DNA of 64,000 nucleotides. Source: Nicotiana tabacum. Its lineage: Eukaryota; Streptophyta; Magnoliopsida; Solanales; Solanaceae. The stretch is taken from positions 29,951,322 through 30,015,321 of the forward strand of contig NC_134101.1 in assembly GCF_000715075.1 (NCBI RefSeq), in the 5' to 3' direction. Shown here piece after piece: positions 11,329-23,200 of this stretch. Numbering within the stretch: position 1 is the first letter of the stretch; each line of letters begins with the position of its first letter. Made by a program: the position numbers and the translations under genes. The notes below the pieces were generated by a model that saw only the letters and a list, made by a program, of their open reading frames with translations, ran no database searches and had not been told where the DNA came from.

Positions 11329-11338
11329 TTATTTATAT
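11329..11338 (-). promoter_or_regulatory. Possible TATA box for the antisense gene
   Basis: On the minus strand the site reads ATATAAATAA, about 155 bp upstream of the ATG at 11176. The leader between them is pyrimidine-rich close to the ATG. This would give the antisense gene a promoter separate from the LTR. It is inferred from sequence only. Confidence 0.4.
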
Positions 11339-11540
11339 GTTTATACCGTGGCGGTTCAGTATCAGCAGTGGCCGACCACCGTCTGACAGGCATTAAATAC
11401 CTTGAAAGACTAAATCGACGAGATAGCTATCACGTACGTCATGATGTTTAATAGGAAGGAACAAGCTCCCCCTTTACATCTATTTCACATCATAAAAATT
11501 TAGTAGGAACAGATTCTCAGAGTGAGAGTCCTCCCAAATG
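11339..11540. other. Remainder of the Tat element up to the LINE
   Basis: No ORF or LTR is recognisable. A 3' LTR would be expected somewhere after this point and is missing. The join to LINE sequence lies somewhere in about 11,490-11,550 and shows no poly(A) or poly(T) mark. Confidence 0.4.
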
Positions 11541-11554
11541 AAGGTAACATATTA

Positions 11555-12652
11555 TTAGGGGACGTCAAAATGGTACATCATGAGAAGTTGTCGATTCAAA
11601 AATAAATTCTTCTTCATGGTTTTGCTACGAAGAGAAGGAAATTGGAGTTTGTCCATGTTAACTTCTCCTCTAACCTCCCTGGGAAGTTGGTGGAAATTGT
11701 CGAACCAAGTAATGCCATTACAATTGAAGCCAAAGTTAGCCAAATGATGTGCTACCTTATTGCATTCCCTGAAGCAGTGTTTCATAGTAATTTCTTCAAA
11801 GCAATTCATTTGGTTCCTGATTTCTAAAACAACATCTTGCAATCTCCATGGAATATTATTGGTGTTTGTTATCCAATTTACCAGCATGAGAGAGTCACTT
11901 TCCACCTCAACTTTTTTGATATTATTATGAATGCACCAGTCTATATCGTATTTCAGTGCTAAAGCTTCAACAAAGTTATTATTTTTCGTGCCAAATGATA
12001 TAGCATACGCCTTAATCAAGTTTCCATGATCATCCCTGATAATACCTCCTCCTCCACTAGGGCCTGGATTGCCCTTAGAGCATCCATCGTAGTTCAATTT
12101 CACCCATCCATTGTGTGGGGAGGACCACTTAACAAAATTAGTATGACTTGCAGGTTGTGCAGTATCAATTAATTCAAAGAAATGATTCCCTTTCATAAAC
12201 GGAGGTACTACGGGGTATTGTTTGTGAGCAATAATATTGAGTTGCTGGGTAGTGTGAAGGATTATCCTGCCGGAAGACATCCTAATCCCTTCAAATCTAC
12301 TCTTACATCTAGCTTTCCAAATTTGCCAAACAATTATACCAGGTAGGATCTGTAGGGCAAATTTTTGTAAAGCATTTTGACCACTTTCCATCCACCAAGT
12401 AATGACCATCTGCCTAATGTTGTTATGATCTCTTCTAAGACCAAACATTTGGTTGAAGAAGAGCCACACCGCTTTACCAACCATGTTGTTGATGGGCTCT
12501 TCATCCTCTGAACTAGAACTAATGCAACATGAACATTTTGAGGCCAATTGAGTGCCAAATCTGCCTAGATTGCCATCTACAGAGACCTTATGTCTGAGTA
12601 GCCTCCAAATGAAGAAAGAAATTTTAAACGGGCATCTTGGATGCCAAGTCAT
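11555..12652 (-). pseudogene. LINE C-terminus: zf-RVT segment and RNase H
   Basis: A continuous 365-codon frame. Its first 80 residues (MTWHPRCPFKISFFIWRLL) match the zinc-binding RT-associated segment, with Cys pairs in SKCSCC. From about residue 190 a plant RVT_3-type RNase H follows: VKLNYDGCSKGNPGPSGGGG (first catalytic Asp), an EALALKYDI helix (Glu), VEVESDSLMLVNWI (Asp) and KVAHHLANF. This is the best preserved stretch of the LINE. It would degrade RNA template during target-primed synthesis. Downstream only about 10 bp separate it from the uncertain 3' edge. Confidence 0.85.
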
Positions 12653-12694
12653 CTTATTACTCAGTGAAGTATTGTGAATTTCTCTAAGATTTTT

Positions 12695-14460
12695 TCAAGC
12701 TGAGTTATAACTAAATCTCCCATCTATTGACGGAGTCCATATTGGTTGGTCTTTTATTTTGGGAGAGTTAATTTTAACTCCTTGAATTTGATGAACAACA
12801 TGTAAAGGAAGGTTTTGAGAGAGTTTAAGAGTATTCCAGTTACCATTAAAGATATAAGAGGATACCTGATTCTTTGTGGAGGTAGATGCAGTTCCAAATT
12901 GAGCCAGCTTACCCATTCCAGACCAGTTATCCCACCAAAAGTTTGAGTTGCCAGAGTTTATCTTCCAAAGAATTAGGTGGTCAGTTCTGTGTCTGATTTT
13001 CATCATCCTTCTCCAAGTGTGAGAGAGTAGTTCCATTTTCTGGCCATTGGGTGGACCCTTTGAGAGTATTTAACCTTCATAAAATCAGTCCAAAGAGATT
13101 CTCTAGTTCTAAATTGCCACCAAAGCTTAGATGAGAAGGTATCTGAGATCTCTTGCAGAGTTCTAATTCCAATTCCTCCTCCTTCAATTGGCAAGCACAA
13201 TTTTTTTTCATGAGGCCCAGTGATATATTTGTTTACCTTCTAGGTTTTTCCAGAAAAAGTTTGCAAAGACTCTTTTAATCTATGCTAAAATAGTTTTTGA
13301 TGGTTGGCAAATAGACATCAAGTGAAGAGGTATTGCAGTTAGAACATGCTTGAAAAGAGTTTTTTTGCCACCTGTAGATAATAAGTTAGCATGCCGAGAT
13401 CCTACTCTTTCGATGATTTTAGTAGCCATCTCCGTAAAGAACTCAATCTTTTTTCTCCCATAAAATAGTGGACATCCCAAATATTTGATGGGAAATTCTT
13501 TTTCTTTAAAATTCAAGTTCCTAGCCACAATATGTTTTCTCTTGGCAGGGATCTCTTTGTCCATCAGGAAATAACTTTTCTCCTTATTGATAAGTTGGCC
13601 TGAGTTATCTTCATATTTTCTTAGAGTGTCCATAATTAGTTGTAAAGTAGTTGTTTTTTTCTGCACAAAAAATTATAATATCATCAGCATAAGATAAATG
13701 ATTAATCTTTGGTCCATTTGGTTGCATAGTAAAACCAATGAACTTCGGATGACTATATATGTTATTAAGCATCCTTGATAAAACTTCAGCAACAATAATA
13801 AAGAGAGATAGAGATAGAGGGTCCCCTATTTTACTCCCCTTTATGATTTGAAGAATCCATGTCTTTTACCATTTATTACCATTGTATACCACATATTGGA
13901 TAAAAGGTTCCAGATAATATGAATCTATTTTTTTGCAAAGCCCATCCTCCTCATAACCGTGCCAAGAAAATGCCATGGTAGTCTGTCATAGGCTTTGTTC
14001 ATATCTAACTTAATCAGGATATTACCTCCCTTATTAGGTTTTCTCATATCATGTATAATCTCTTGCGCAAGAAGAACATTTTCCCTAATTGCTCTCCCCT
14101 TAATGAAACCGCTTTGGTTTTGAGAAATAATTCTGGGGAGTAGCTTAGATAACCTCTCATTCATCACTTTAGAAACTATCTTCTGGGAAACATTACTAAG
14201 GCTAATATGTCTGAATGAATTAAGAGAAGTACTGGGGCACTTCAATTTTTGGAATTAGGATCAAACAAGTGTTAGTGAAGAATCTAAGCATTTGCTCTCC
14301 ATTAAAAACAACTCTCACCAGATGAACTATATCATCACCGACGGTCTCCCATGTTTTCTAAAAGAACATACTATTGAAACCATCAGGGCCTGCAGTACTA
14401 TTTGGATTTATATAAAAAACAACCCTCTTAACTTCTTCCGGAGATGGTTCTGCTAACAAC
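12695..14460 (-). pseudogene. LINE reverse transcriptase, fragmented
   Basis: Motifs in order on the minus strand: STAGPDGFNS-like N-terminal block near 14,400; FRHISLSNVSQKIVSKVMNE and NQSGFIKGRAIRENVLLAQE (about 14,215-14,050); KLDMNKAYDRLPW (about 14,010-13,970); the catalytic YADD near 13,690; KYLGCPLFYGRKK (about 13,490-13,450); and a WWDNWSG block near 12,930. Stops and at least two frameshifts separate these pieces, including around 13,670-13,900 and 13,040-13,200. The motif order leaves little doubt about identity. Confidence 0.8.
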
Positions 14461-14580
14461 ATCTCTTTGTCTATTGTTGTAACAACATTTGGTATGACAT
14501 CCATGCTACTCATATCAATTTTATTGTTGTCTTGGCTGAAGAGTTATTGGTATAAGTCTACAGCAGCTTGCCCAATATTA

Positions 14581-15580
14581 TCATCTCCTTCTATATATCC
14601 ATTGGTCGTCAACCTTAATTCTATGTATATACAATCTCTTCCTTCTACCTCTGATCACGCTATGAAAAAATTTGGTGTTCTTGTCACCTTCAAGTTGCCA
14701 TTTGAGGTTGGATTTTTGTCTCCAAAAGGTGTCAACCATCTTGTGATGGATCAATAATTCGGCTCTGGCTTTATTGAGGTTCATTCTATCTTCTTGGTTC
14801 AAAGAATTCATATAATTAGTCTCACATTCATCCACCTTGTTTTCTTGTAGTTGAATGTTAACAAAGATATCCCCAATTTTGTTTCTAGACCACTCATTAA
14901 GGGCTCTGCTAGTCTTCTTCATTTTATGATGAACAATCCAAAAGATGTTACCCATAATATCAGCCTCCCATTGTTGTTTAACAATATCTCTGAAGTAATC
15001 TCGATCAACCCAACAATTTAAGAACTTAAAATATTTGATGTAGTTCCCATCATCCTTTTCGGCAGTGATGAGTATTGGAAAATGGTTAGAGCTTAACCTT
15101 GTCAAGTGCTGAACTGATGTTTTAGAGAAGTATATATCCCACTCATTATTAGCAACCACTCTATCCAGCCTGTTCCTTCATTACACCAAGTAAATGTGTG
15201 CCCTGAGTATCCCATATCCATTAAACCACAATCATTCAAACATTCAATGAAAGGAAGACTTTTACCAAGTCTACGTGGAAAACCTCCCATCTTTTCTTTC
15301 TGCATTAATGATGCTGTTGAAGTCACCACATACAGTCCAAGGGATAGAAACAGTAGAAGTTCTCATATACTCCCCAAGTTCCTCTCTTCCGGCAAACTTA
15401 GATTTAGCATAAACAATTGAGACGAAAGCAGCTTGGTCAGAGTTGTAAGGCCTAACTTTACACGTAATTATTTAAGCATGGTTAGCATAAAATTACAAAT
15501 CAAATTAGCACTCCAGAAAACCCAAATCTTATTACTAGAGTTTGCAAAACAGCCCTGCATACCCAAAATATCTATATCTA
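14581..15580 (-). pseudogene. LINE endonuclease domain, N-terminus missing
   Basis: An AP-endonuclease-like domain that nicks target DNA. Seen are NSSNKIWVFW near 15,530, FIECLNDCGLMDMGYSGHTF near 15,240-15,190 and the late block SSNHFPILI near 15,090 (the usual SDH-type His). A frameshift near 15,160 joins two frames, and stops lie near 15,465 and 15,375. After it comes the linker NKARAELLIHHKMVDTFWRQ typical of plant LINEs. The start codon and the first catalytic block are absent because the sequence ends at 15,580. Confidence 0.75.
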
Positions 15581-16503
15581 TCTATACTATATTAAAAGCA
15601 CGAAGGCCCTTAGCGAAATGTCGTTCGCCTTTTTTACCCTTAAAAATTATGTTTACACTAGACAAAATAGTAATTTTATTACTTTTCTAATATTTAGAAA
15701 TAATTATTTAATTCGCTCCCTAAAATTTAGGATTTCAAAATTAATTAAAGATTGTGTCCCAAATCCTTCCTTATTTGAGCCATGTAATACAACATATCTG
15801 TAAATAATAATTGTACGCTTCATTAACACGTAAACATCTTTTGATGGAACACTTTCAATTCCTTAAGTCATAGTAGGAAACGTATCAGCACTTTGGAATC
15901 CTTTTAGCTATAGGCGTCCTTTTTTTTTAAACATTAACCAATTATATTTCTATAAATATTTTAGGCAAAAGTTTCGTTAAGTATTCATATATATTTTAGA
16001 TTATAATCCATTACTTTCAATCCTTTTACTTTAGGAGTTTTTTTAATATACGTTTGGCTAAAAGAAAGGGAGGACGGGGGTGTGAATCAGTAAAGGAAAA
16101 AACATATACCAAATTATTTCTCTTAGGTAAAATTTATATAATGTATTTCTATTATCACGGCCAGAAAATAGTAAATGTCGTTCGCCTTTTACCCTTAAAA
16201 AATAACTTTTAAAATGAATAAATTTGTAACTTCGGTTAGTTTCCTAATGTTTAGGACTTTGAAATAAATTAAAATTTTGCATATTAAATTTTTTCTTATT
16301 AAAATAGGTAGGAAGTATTAATATTTAGAAAATTAAAATCAATAAATATTTTACCTTATGTAAATTGTACTAATTTACAATACATCCTTTGTGCAATACG
16401 TATAAAATCAAGATGAGAACGATGGCGACTTCAATTAATTTCTAATTAAAAAATAAAAAATGGAGACATAAAATCATATTAATTCATGTTCAATTAAGCA
16501 CTC
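15581..16503 (+). mobile_element. Helitron A, 5' terminal part
   Basis: It begins TCTATACTATATTAAAAGCA right after an A, matching the known plant Helitron start (TC, inserted between A and T). The remainder is AT-rich with no ORF. The phrase AAATGTCGTTCGCC occurs twice, near 15,617 and 16,175, so the element has an internal duplication. Its body is interrupted at 16,504 by a solo LTR and continues at about 20,223-20,299. No 3' end can be assigned to it with certainty. Confidence 0.65.
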
Positions 16504-17383
16504 TCTCACGACCCAAAATCTCACCTCAGGTGTCGTGATGGCACCTATTCTCTAAGATTAGGTAAGCCGATTTCAATTACATTTCAAGCCATTTTTTTTA
16601 AATATATAATTTAATACGACCTCCCAAGTCTGGTAATACTGAGTCACGAACTCTAACTGAATACATGAAATGATCTCAAGGATCGAATACTCAATATTGT
16701 TTGAATAATAATTAACATTATAATAAAATAAAAAGACTCCAAGGAACTGCGACGACCAAGCAGCTCTAACTTGAATGCTTGCGATCTCACTCTAACTCTG
16801 TTCGAGTCCGATAGCTCCAATATCTGGCTCTGCACAAAAATATGCAGAAGTGTAGTATGATTACACCACAGTCGGTACCCAGTAAGTATCAAGACTAACC
16901 TCACTGGAGTAGAGACGAGGTACAGTCAAGACACTCACTAGTCTAATAACATGTGCAATATAGTATACAAAATAATAGAAAATAAATAACAATAAGGACA
17001 ACACAAATCAACCAGTGATATGCCCGACATGGGAACGAGAACTCTATTAATATTGCTCAACAAATAATAAATACAAGTACACCCAATTAAATCAAGTTCT
17101 TCAAATAAATATCTTTCACATATAATTCTTCCAAATAACTCACTTTTAAATATAATTTTCTCAAATAAATATCTTTCAAATATAATTCTTTTCATAAATC
17201 CTTTTCAAATATAATTCCCTCACATAAATATCTTTCAAATACAATTCCTTCAAATACTACTTTTTGAATAAAAATCCTTCCGAATAAATATTTTGAATAT
17301 AATTCTTTTAATTAAAAGTTATCATGTGACACCTCATTTCATAGTTATAAAAATACGGGTCTCAGCCCTTTTCATATTTTCAT

Positions 17384-17587
17384 GGCACTTCGTGCCCATA
17401 ATTAAATCATCATATTTTTCCAACACCTTGTGCCCATTTTGCATATCACATTTGCACGGACAGTTCACGCGCCAATAATAAAACCATTATTTTTTTCCAC
17501 GGCACTTCGTGCCCACGTTTCATATTTTAATTGCACGGACAATTCATGTTCCAATATCATCATTATTTACTCACGGCACCTCGTGCC
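17384..17587 (-). repeat. Hairpin repeats GGCACTTCGTGCC in the solo LTR
   Basis: Three copies of GGCAC(T/C)TCGTGCC (17,384, 17,501 and 17,575), each a 5-bp stem with a 3-base loop. Between them lie GCACGGACAGTTCACGCGC and a similar word near 17,532, variants of the hairpin that dominates element 4. Confidence 0.8.
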
Positions 17588-17769
17588 CATATTTATTTTT
17601 ATAATCCGCCTGGCAATAGCCACAGGTTCTCAATTTCAACATAAATCAGACTATTATCAATTTACCAACAACAAGACAAATTGCACAAGGTATAGAAATA
17701 AACACAACGAAAATCACAACATCACATAAAATCGCCAATGCAACAACTCCACATCATCACATATCATCC

Positions 17770-17925
17770 GTGATAATAGCCACCCTTATCTCTCCTATAG
17801 CTACCCTTATCACTTCTATAATAGCCTCCCTTATCCCTCTGCCCTGACAATTTTAATAGCCACCCTTATCGCTCTTATTGCCACCCTTATCTCTCCTATA
17901 ACTACCTTTATCGCTCGGCCCAGAC
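17770..17925. repeat. CCACCCTTATC short tandem repeat
   Basis: Six to seven loose copies of ATAGCCACCCTTATCTCTCC-like units about 22-35 bp apart. No coding sense. Confidence 0.7.
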
Positions 17926-19122
17926 AAACATAACAACAGTGAAATGTCACCATTTTGCCCACATAATATCAACAGTGAAATGCCATCCTTATGTTCTCAA
18001 AATAATAACTCAAATAACACAATAATTTATACAGAATATTATCACGGCAACATAACAAAATCAATTCACATCACGATTTGCCCAATAGCCACAACCAATT
18101 TCAAACATATAACAAAATCAATTAATTTCACAACAAATAGCCCAAGGCTCCACACAATGTGTATAAAATCTCAAAAATAATCAACAGAGATAGAAATTAA
18201 TCAACATAGGGCAACGCCTTCATTAATCCAAATTTTGATAATTATATTAACACTTCTTCTTAAGATTGTTTAATTAATTATTTGTACAGGAAAAATTCAT
18301 ACTGAAATTAAATTCAAAGAAATATCAAACCATCGAACTCATGGAATTCACATAAATATACAAGTAATAATTACATCGAATTGTCATATAAAAACAAGTT
18401 CAATAAATATGATTCGAGGCATGACAATTATTCAATTTACTACACAATATGCCCTAGACTTTAACTCAATAAATTTGTCACATATAAGTCTGGGTACATA
18501 CCCGTCACTCCGCGTACACGGCTTTTTACATTTCACAAATGCCATATAAGACTCGATGCCTAAAGGGTAATTCCCCCACTCAAGGTTAGGCAAGACACTT
18601 AACTTTTTAAAGTTATGCCGATATTCCAAAAATTACCTTCTTGCTTGAATTGACCTCCGGACAGCTCAAATCTATCCAAATTAATTGTACAACTTCATTA
18701 AAATTCATCGGAAATAATTTCGGATAATAAAATGCCGAATTAAAAATTTATTCCATAAAGTCAACTAAAGTCAACGCAGGGCCCGCCTCTCGGAACCCGA
18801 CATAATTTTTACGATATCTGAACACCCATTCCGATACTAGTTCAACCATACCAATTTTATCGAATTCCAATAACAACTCGGCCCCTAAATCTTAAATTAA
18901 ACCAAGAGGGTTTTCACAATTTTCAAACTTAATTCACCGATTAAATGTTAAAAATAACCATGGATTCGGGTAATTTAACCAATATTGTGTTAAGAACACT
19001 TACCCCATTGTTTCCTCTGAAAATCTCCCAAAAATCGCCTTTTCCCGAGCTCCAATCCGTCAAAAATAGAAAATGGGACGAAGTCCCATTTTTAGAACTT
19101 AAACTCTCTGCCCAGTCATTTG

Positions 19123-19510
19123 CTCTACGCAATCGTGAACATTCCCACGCGATCACGAAGAACAGTTTTCCACAACCCAGATTTAACCTTACGCGATCGG
19201 AAACTTTCCCACGCGATCGCGATGTACAACATCACAAACCTACGCGATTGCGGACTCGTCCATGCGATCGCGAAGCACAAAATGCGTGACTTCTATTTCC
19301 GCTCCACTTACTCTACGCGAACGTGACCTTCTTCACGCGTTCACGAGTCACAAAATCCCAGAGCTACGCGATCGCATCCCTCTTCACGCGATCGCGTAGA
19401 ACAAAACTCAGAAGCCCCTCAGTTAACCCCACGCGATCGCATAGAACAAAACTCCACTGCCTAACTAAGCCTACATGATTGCAGACACATTCACGCAATC
19501 GCGTAGAAGG
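19123..19510. repeat. CpG-word array (ACGCGATCGCG type) in the solo LTR
   Basis: About a dozen words of the type ACGCGATCGCGA or variants (GCAATCGTG, GCGAACGTGA) at 20-40 bp spacing, within otherwise AT-rich DNA. Spurious Arg/Ser-rich ORFs arise here. Confidence 0.85.
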
Positions 19511-20299
19511 AAAACAGAATCAGATATCAGAAAATTCCAGCAGCTGTTCAAGTCCAAATTTTTGATCCGTTAACCATCCGAAACTCACCCGAGCCCCTCG
19601 AGACCTCAACCAAATATACCAACAAGACCTAAAACATCATACGAGTTTAGTCGAATCCTCAAATCACCTCAAACAACACTAAACCCACGAATCATACCCC
19701 AATTCAAGCCTAATGAACTTTGAAACTTTCAGTTTCTACAAACAACGCCGAAACCTATCAAATCACGTCCGATTGACCTTAAATTTTGCACAAAAGTCTT
19801 AAAATGACGTAATGGAGCTATTCAAATTTCCAGAATCGAAATACGATCGCGTTATCAAATATTCAACCTTCGGCCGGACTTTCCATAAATTTTCTATTTT
19901 CCAACTTTCGCCAAAATACGTCGAATTGTCCTACTGACTACCAAATCCAAATCCGAATATACTCCTAAGTCTAAAATCATCATACGAAACTATTGCCATC
20001 ATCAAAATTCTATTCCGTGGTCGTTTTCTCAAAGTCAACTCTCCGGTCAACTCTTTCCATTTAAGCTTTTAAATAAGAATTGTTCTTTTAATTAAATTCC
20101 GAATCTTCTGAAAATCAAACACGATCATACCTGCGGGTCATAATACATATTACGAAGCTGCTCGGGACCTTAAATAGTTGAACGGGGCGTTAATTCTTAA
20201 AACGACAAGTCGGATCGTTACACACCCAGAATAATTATTTAATATCATATTTATTTACAAACAAATATACAAGCCTAAATTTCTCTATATCTATATATA

Positions 20300-20316
20300 T
20301 CTATACTATATTAAAA
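20300..20316 (+). mobile_element. Helitron B, 5' terminus
   Basis: TCTATACTATATTAAAA after an A, identical over 17 bases to the start of Helitron A at 15,581. Only this short stub remains before hAT-like sequence. The matching 3' end may be the CTAG at 45,888-45,891. Confidence 0.55.
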
Positions 20317-20778
20317 TAAGGGTGGCATGTGGGACGGTTAGGACCGGGCCTTGCCCAGGACCACAAGCCCAAATGGGCGGTGGGCCTAAACGGTCCTAAC
20401 GGGATAGGACCGGGACCGTGGGGAGGTGGGCTGGGTAGTGGGCCGGTCCCATAGGCGAGGCCCCCGAGACCGGGACCGGCCGGGAAGTGGGCCAGTTCAA
20501 TCGGTCCTAAACGGGCCTATCCGGGCCCAACGGCTAATTTTTTTTAAAAAAACATCTGCCACATTATAGCCGTTATGGTATTTAAAATATGGCCGTTTTA
20601 CCTGCCAAAATAGTCGTTGGCTATTTATAAAATAGCCATTTAACCCCCTCAACTTTGTTTTAACCCCAAACGTTTTATAGGTGTGTGTGTGTGTGTGTGT
20701 CTATATATATATATATATATAAATCGAATATAACTTATATATCTTAAGATGTATATATAGTATAGTATAGTATATATA
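20317..20778 (+). mobile_element. hAT-like 5' end (remnant)
   Basis: It begins TAAGGGTGGCATGTGGGACG, close to the TAGGGGTGGCA terminus of RICESLEEPER-type plant hAT elements. It continues with the expected GGACCGGGCC/CCGGGCCC-rich subterminal words and AACGGCTA/TAGCCGTT motifs (20,530-20,640). No ORF. The right side runs into GT and TA microsatellites and is cut by element 2. Confidence 0.5.
20681..20721. repeat. (GT)10 and (TA)10 microsatellite
   Basis: Twenty bases of GT at 20,681-20,700, a C, then TA to 20,721, followed by TATAGTATAGTATATATA to about 20,779. Element 2 is inserted at its right edge. Confidence 0.9.
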
Positions 20779-21410
20779 TTACATGACTCGAAATTCCCAC
20801 CTCCGGATCATGATGGCGCCTAACATTTCACTTGCTAGGCAAGCCAACGTTAGAATAATATTATCTATTTTTAAAATATTTTTAAAATTTATTAATAATC
20901 AAAGAAACAAATGCGGAAGTAAGGTCTGAAATATAGTGATTAATCCATAAAACAACGTTGCCTAAATACCATCCCAGAATTAGTGTCACAAGTGCACGAG
21001 CTTCTACAATAATACAAATAAAGGTCTGAATAAAATAAAGTTGTCTGGAAATAAACACACAGCTAAAGTAAAATAGACGGGGACTTCAAAACTGCGGACG
21101 CCATGCAGTTATACCTCAAGTCTCCTCTGGTAGCTGAAATCCGAGCAAGTCTATGGTACGCCACTGGGACCAACTCCAAAATCTGCACAAGAAGTGCAGA
21201 GTGTAGTATCAGTACAACCGACCCCATGTACTGGTAAGTGCTGAGCCTAACCTCGACGAAGTAGTGATGAGGCTAAGGCGGTTCACTTACATTAACATGT
21301 ACGCAATATTAATAACAACAATAAATAATAGAAATAAATCAGGTAACTCATTTATAATAATTGAAGCCAACTCAGTAGTCATAATTCATTATTATTTCAA
21401 CCAATTCTGT

Positions 21411-21815
21411 TGCAGCGTGCAACCCGCTCTCACAATATATTCACATTCAATTCTGTTGCAACGTGCAACCCGCTCTCCCAATATTTTCCTTTTAATCAAG
21501 TCTATCATATATTTATTTCAATCAAGAATATATATAGACTTTTAAATAAGTCTGTTGCGGCGTGCAACCCGATCCTCCAATATGGAATTTTTAATAAGTC
21601 TGTTGCGGCGTGCAACCTGATCCTCCAATTTTGACTTTTAATATATATGTCATATATTTATTTCAATCAAGTACATATATAGACTTTTAAATAAGTCTGT
21701 TGCGGCGTGCAATCAATCTCCCAATATTGAATTTTAATAAGTCTGTTGCGACATGCAACCCGATCCTCCAATATGGACTTTTTAATAAGTCTGTTGTGGC
21801 GTGCAACCCGATCCT
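21411..21815 (-). repeat. Hairpin minisatellite (GTTGCGGCGTGCAAC) in the element 2 3' LTR
   Basis: Seven copies of GTTGC(G/A)(G/A)CGTGCAAC at 45-95 bp spacing. Each has a 5-bp stem (GTTGC/GCAAC) and a 5-base loop. Two longer spacers contain CATATATTTATTTCAATCAA. Confidence 0.85.
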
Positions 21816-22815
21816 CCAATATATCCATTTCAATCAATTCTTATAGAAGAAATTTTCCCAATAGATGCAACAATTAATATAAAATTATAAGACAACAAGC
21901 ATTCAATAATTGTGATTTAATTATGAAACAAACAATGACAAATAGCAAATTATTATGGAAATCGGGGAGAAAATAGGCAGTTTAATATTTAATATGCTAA
22001 ATGTGAAATAACAATTAAAACACATAATTCAAATAGCATGTAACAATTAATGCAGAAATTCAAGAATTAATATATGATAAAGAATAGGAGAGAAACAATT
22101 ATTATAATAATTAATTTATGATTTAAAACTTATGATTTTTCAAGTAAGCAAGCAAACAATTAATTTGATGACGTATAGATACTCGTCACCTCCCCTATAC
22201 GTCGTTCACATGCAATTCATATAACAAATAATTTAAGGGTTCTATTCCCTCAAGTCAAGGTTAACCACGACACTTACATCACTTTGCAAATTCCAATTAA
22301 TTATTCAACAACAGCTTTTCCTTTTAAATTTGCCTCCAAAAGCTTCAAATCTATTCACAAACAATTTGATATATTCAATACTAATCATAGGAATTAATTC
22401 CATATAAATTTACAAATTTTACGGATAAAAATTCAAAATTCATTAAAATATTCGACAGTGGGACCTATGTCTCAAATCCCTGAAAAACTCACGAAATCCG
22501 GACACCCGTTCCGATACGAGTTCAACCATACAAAAATTATCCAATTCCGATATCAAATGGACCTTCAAATCTTAATTTCTTTTTTGGAAGATTTTATAAA
22601 AATCTGATTTTTCTTGCATAAATTCACGGATTCATGATATAAATGAGTATGAAATCATGAAACATAATCTATATAGGATAAGGAACACTTACCCCAATAT
22701 TTTTCCGTGAAAACCGCCAAAAATCGCCTTACCTGAGCTCAAAAATTTGAAATTGTTGAAAATGGGTCTAAACCCCATTTCCAGAACTTAAGTTCTGTTT
22801 TTCAGATTTTTATTC

Positions 22816-23200
22816 ATCGCGATCGCGGAAATTCGTTCGCGATCGCGTAGAACAACTTTTCCCAGATTCATTTTACTCTTCACGATTGCGGGAATTGCTT
22901 CGCGATCGCGAAGCACATTTTTGCATAGGCTGCCACTTTGCTCTACGCGAACACGACATAACACACGCGAACGCGAAGCATAACCCCGCAGACCTACGTG
23001 ATCGCAGACTGTTTCATGCGAACGCGAAGAACAAATTTGAGTACCCCAGCTTCTGCCTCATTTTCTCTTCGCGAACGTGAAGCTTTACACTTCGACCCTT
23101 CGCGAATGCGTGCCCTCGGTCGCGAACGCGAAGCATAATTGTTGCAGTCCAACTTTCCTCTTCGCGATCGCAGGAATAGCTTCGCGATCGCGAAGAACAA
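22816..23200. repeat. CpG-word array in the element 2 3' LTR
   Basis: At least twelve words, mixing GCGATCGCG and GCGAACGCG types. It includes a perfect 18-bp palindrome, GCTTCGCGATCGCGAAGC (22,898-22,915), and a 16-bp one at 23,180-23,195. Confidence 0.9.

Larger units (their letters stand above)
708..11540 (+). mobile_element. Tat/Ogre-type Ty3-gypsy retrotransposon, 3' LTR not visible
   Basis: Order along the + strand is 5' LTR, PBS, gag with zinc knuckle, protease, RT, RNase H-like connection, second RNase H, integrase, tandem repeat, then a gene on the opposite strand. Two RNase H-like domains plus an antisense ORF downstream of pol are recognised features of the Tat lineage (Ogre, Grande, RIRE2-type). 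There is no chromodomain. The copy is dead: gag-pol is broken by about four frameshifts and ten or more in-frame stops. I find no second copy of the LTR at 708-1376 anywhere in the window. The element seems to be cut near 11,540, where LINE sequence begins; that right edge is approximate. Confidence 0.85.
11541..15580 (-). mobile_element. LINE (plant L1-type, with RNase H), 5' truncated
   Basis: Reading the minus strand from 15,580 to 11,555 gives, in order, an AP-type endonuclease, RT, a zf-RVT segment and a terminal RNase H. This is the order of ORF2 in plant L1-like elements that carry RNase H. At the 5' side the sequence stops inside the endonuclease at 15,580, exactly where a Helitron begins (15,581). 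No poly(A) is seen at the 3' side. Several frames and stops alternate, so the copy is dead. Confidence 0.85.
16504..20222 (-). repeat. Solo LTR, 3.7 kb (related to LTRs of element 4)
   Basis: The left end TCTCACGACCCAAAATCTCACC-like and the right end CGGATCGTTACA match the LTR ends of element 4 (46,446 and 52,049), in the same orientation. Flanking 5-mers are CACTC (16,499-16,503) and CACCC (20,223-20,227), a target duplication with one mismatch. No interior follows, hence a solo LTR left by recombination. It contains an AT-rich minisatellite (about 17,100-17,310), hairpin repeats, a CCACCCTTATC repeat and a CpG-word array. Confidence 0.75.
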
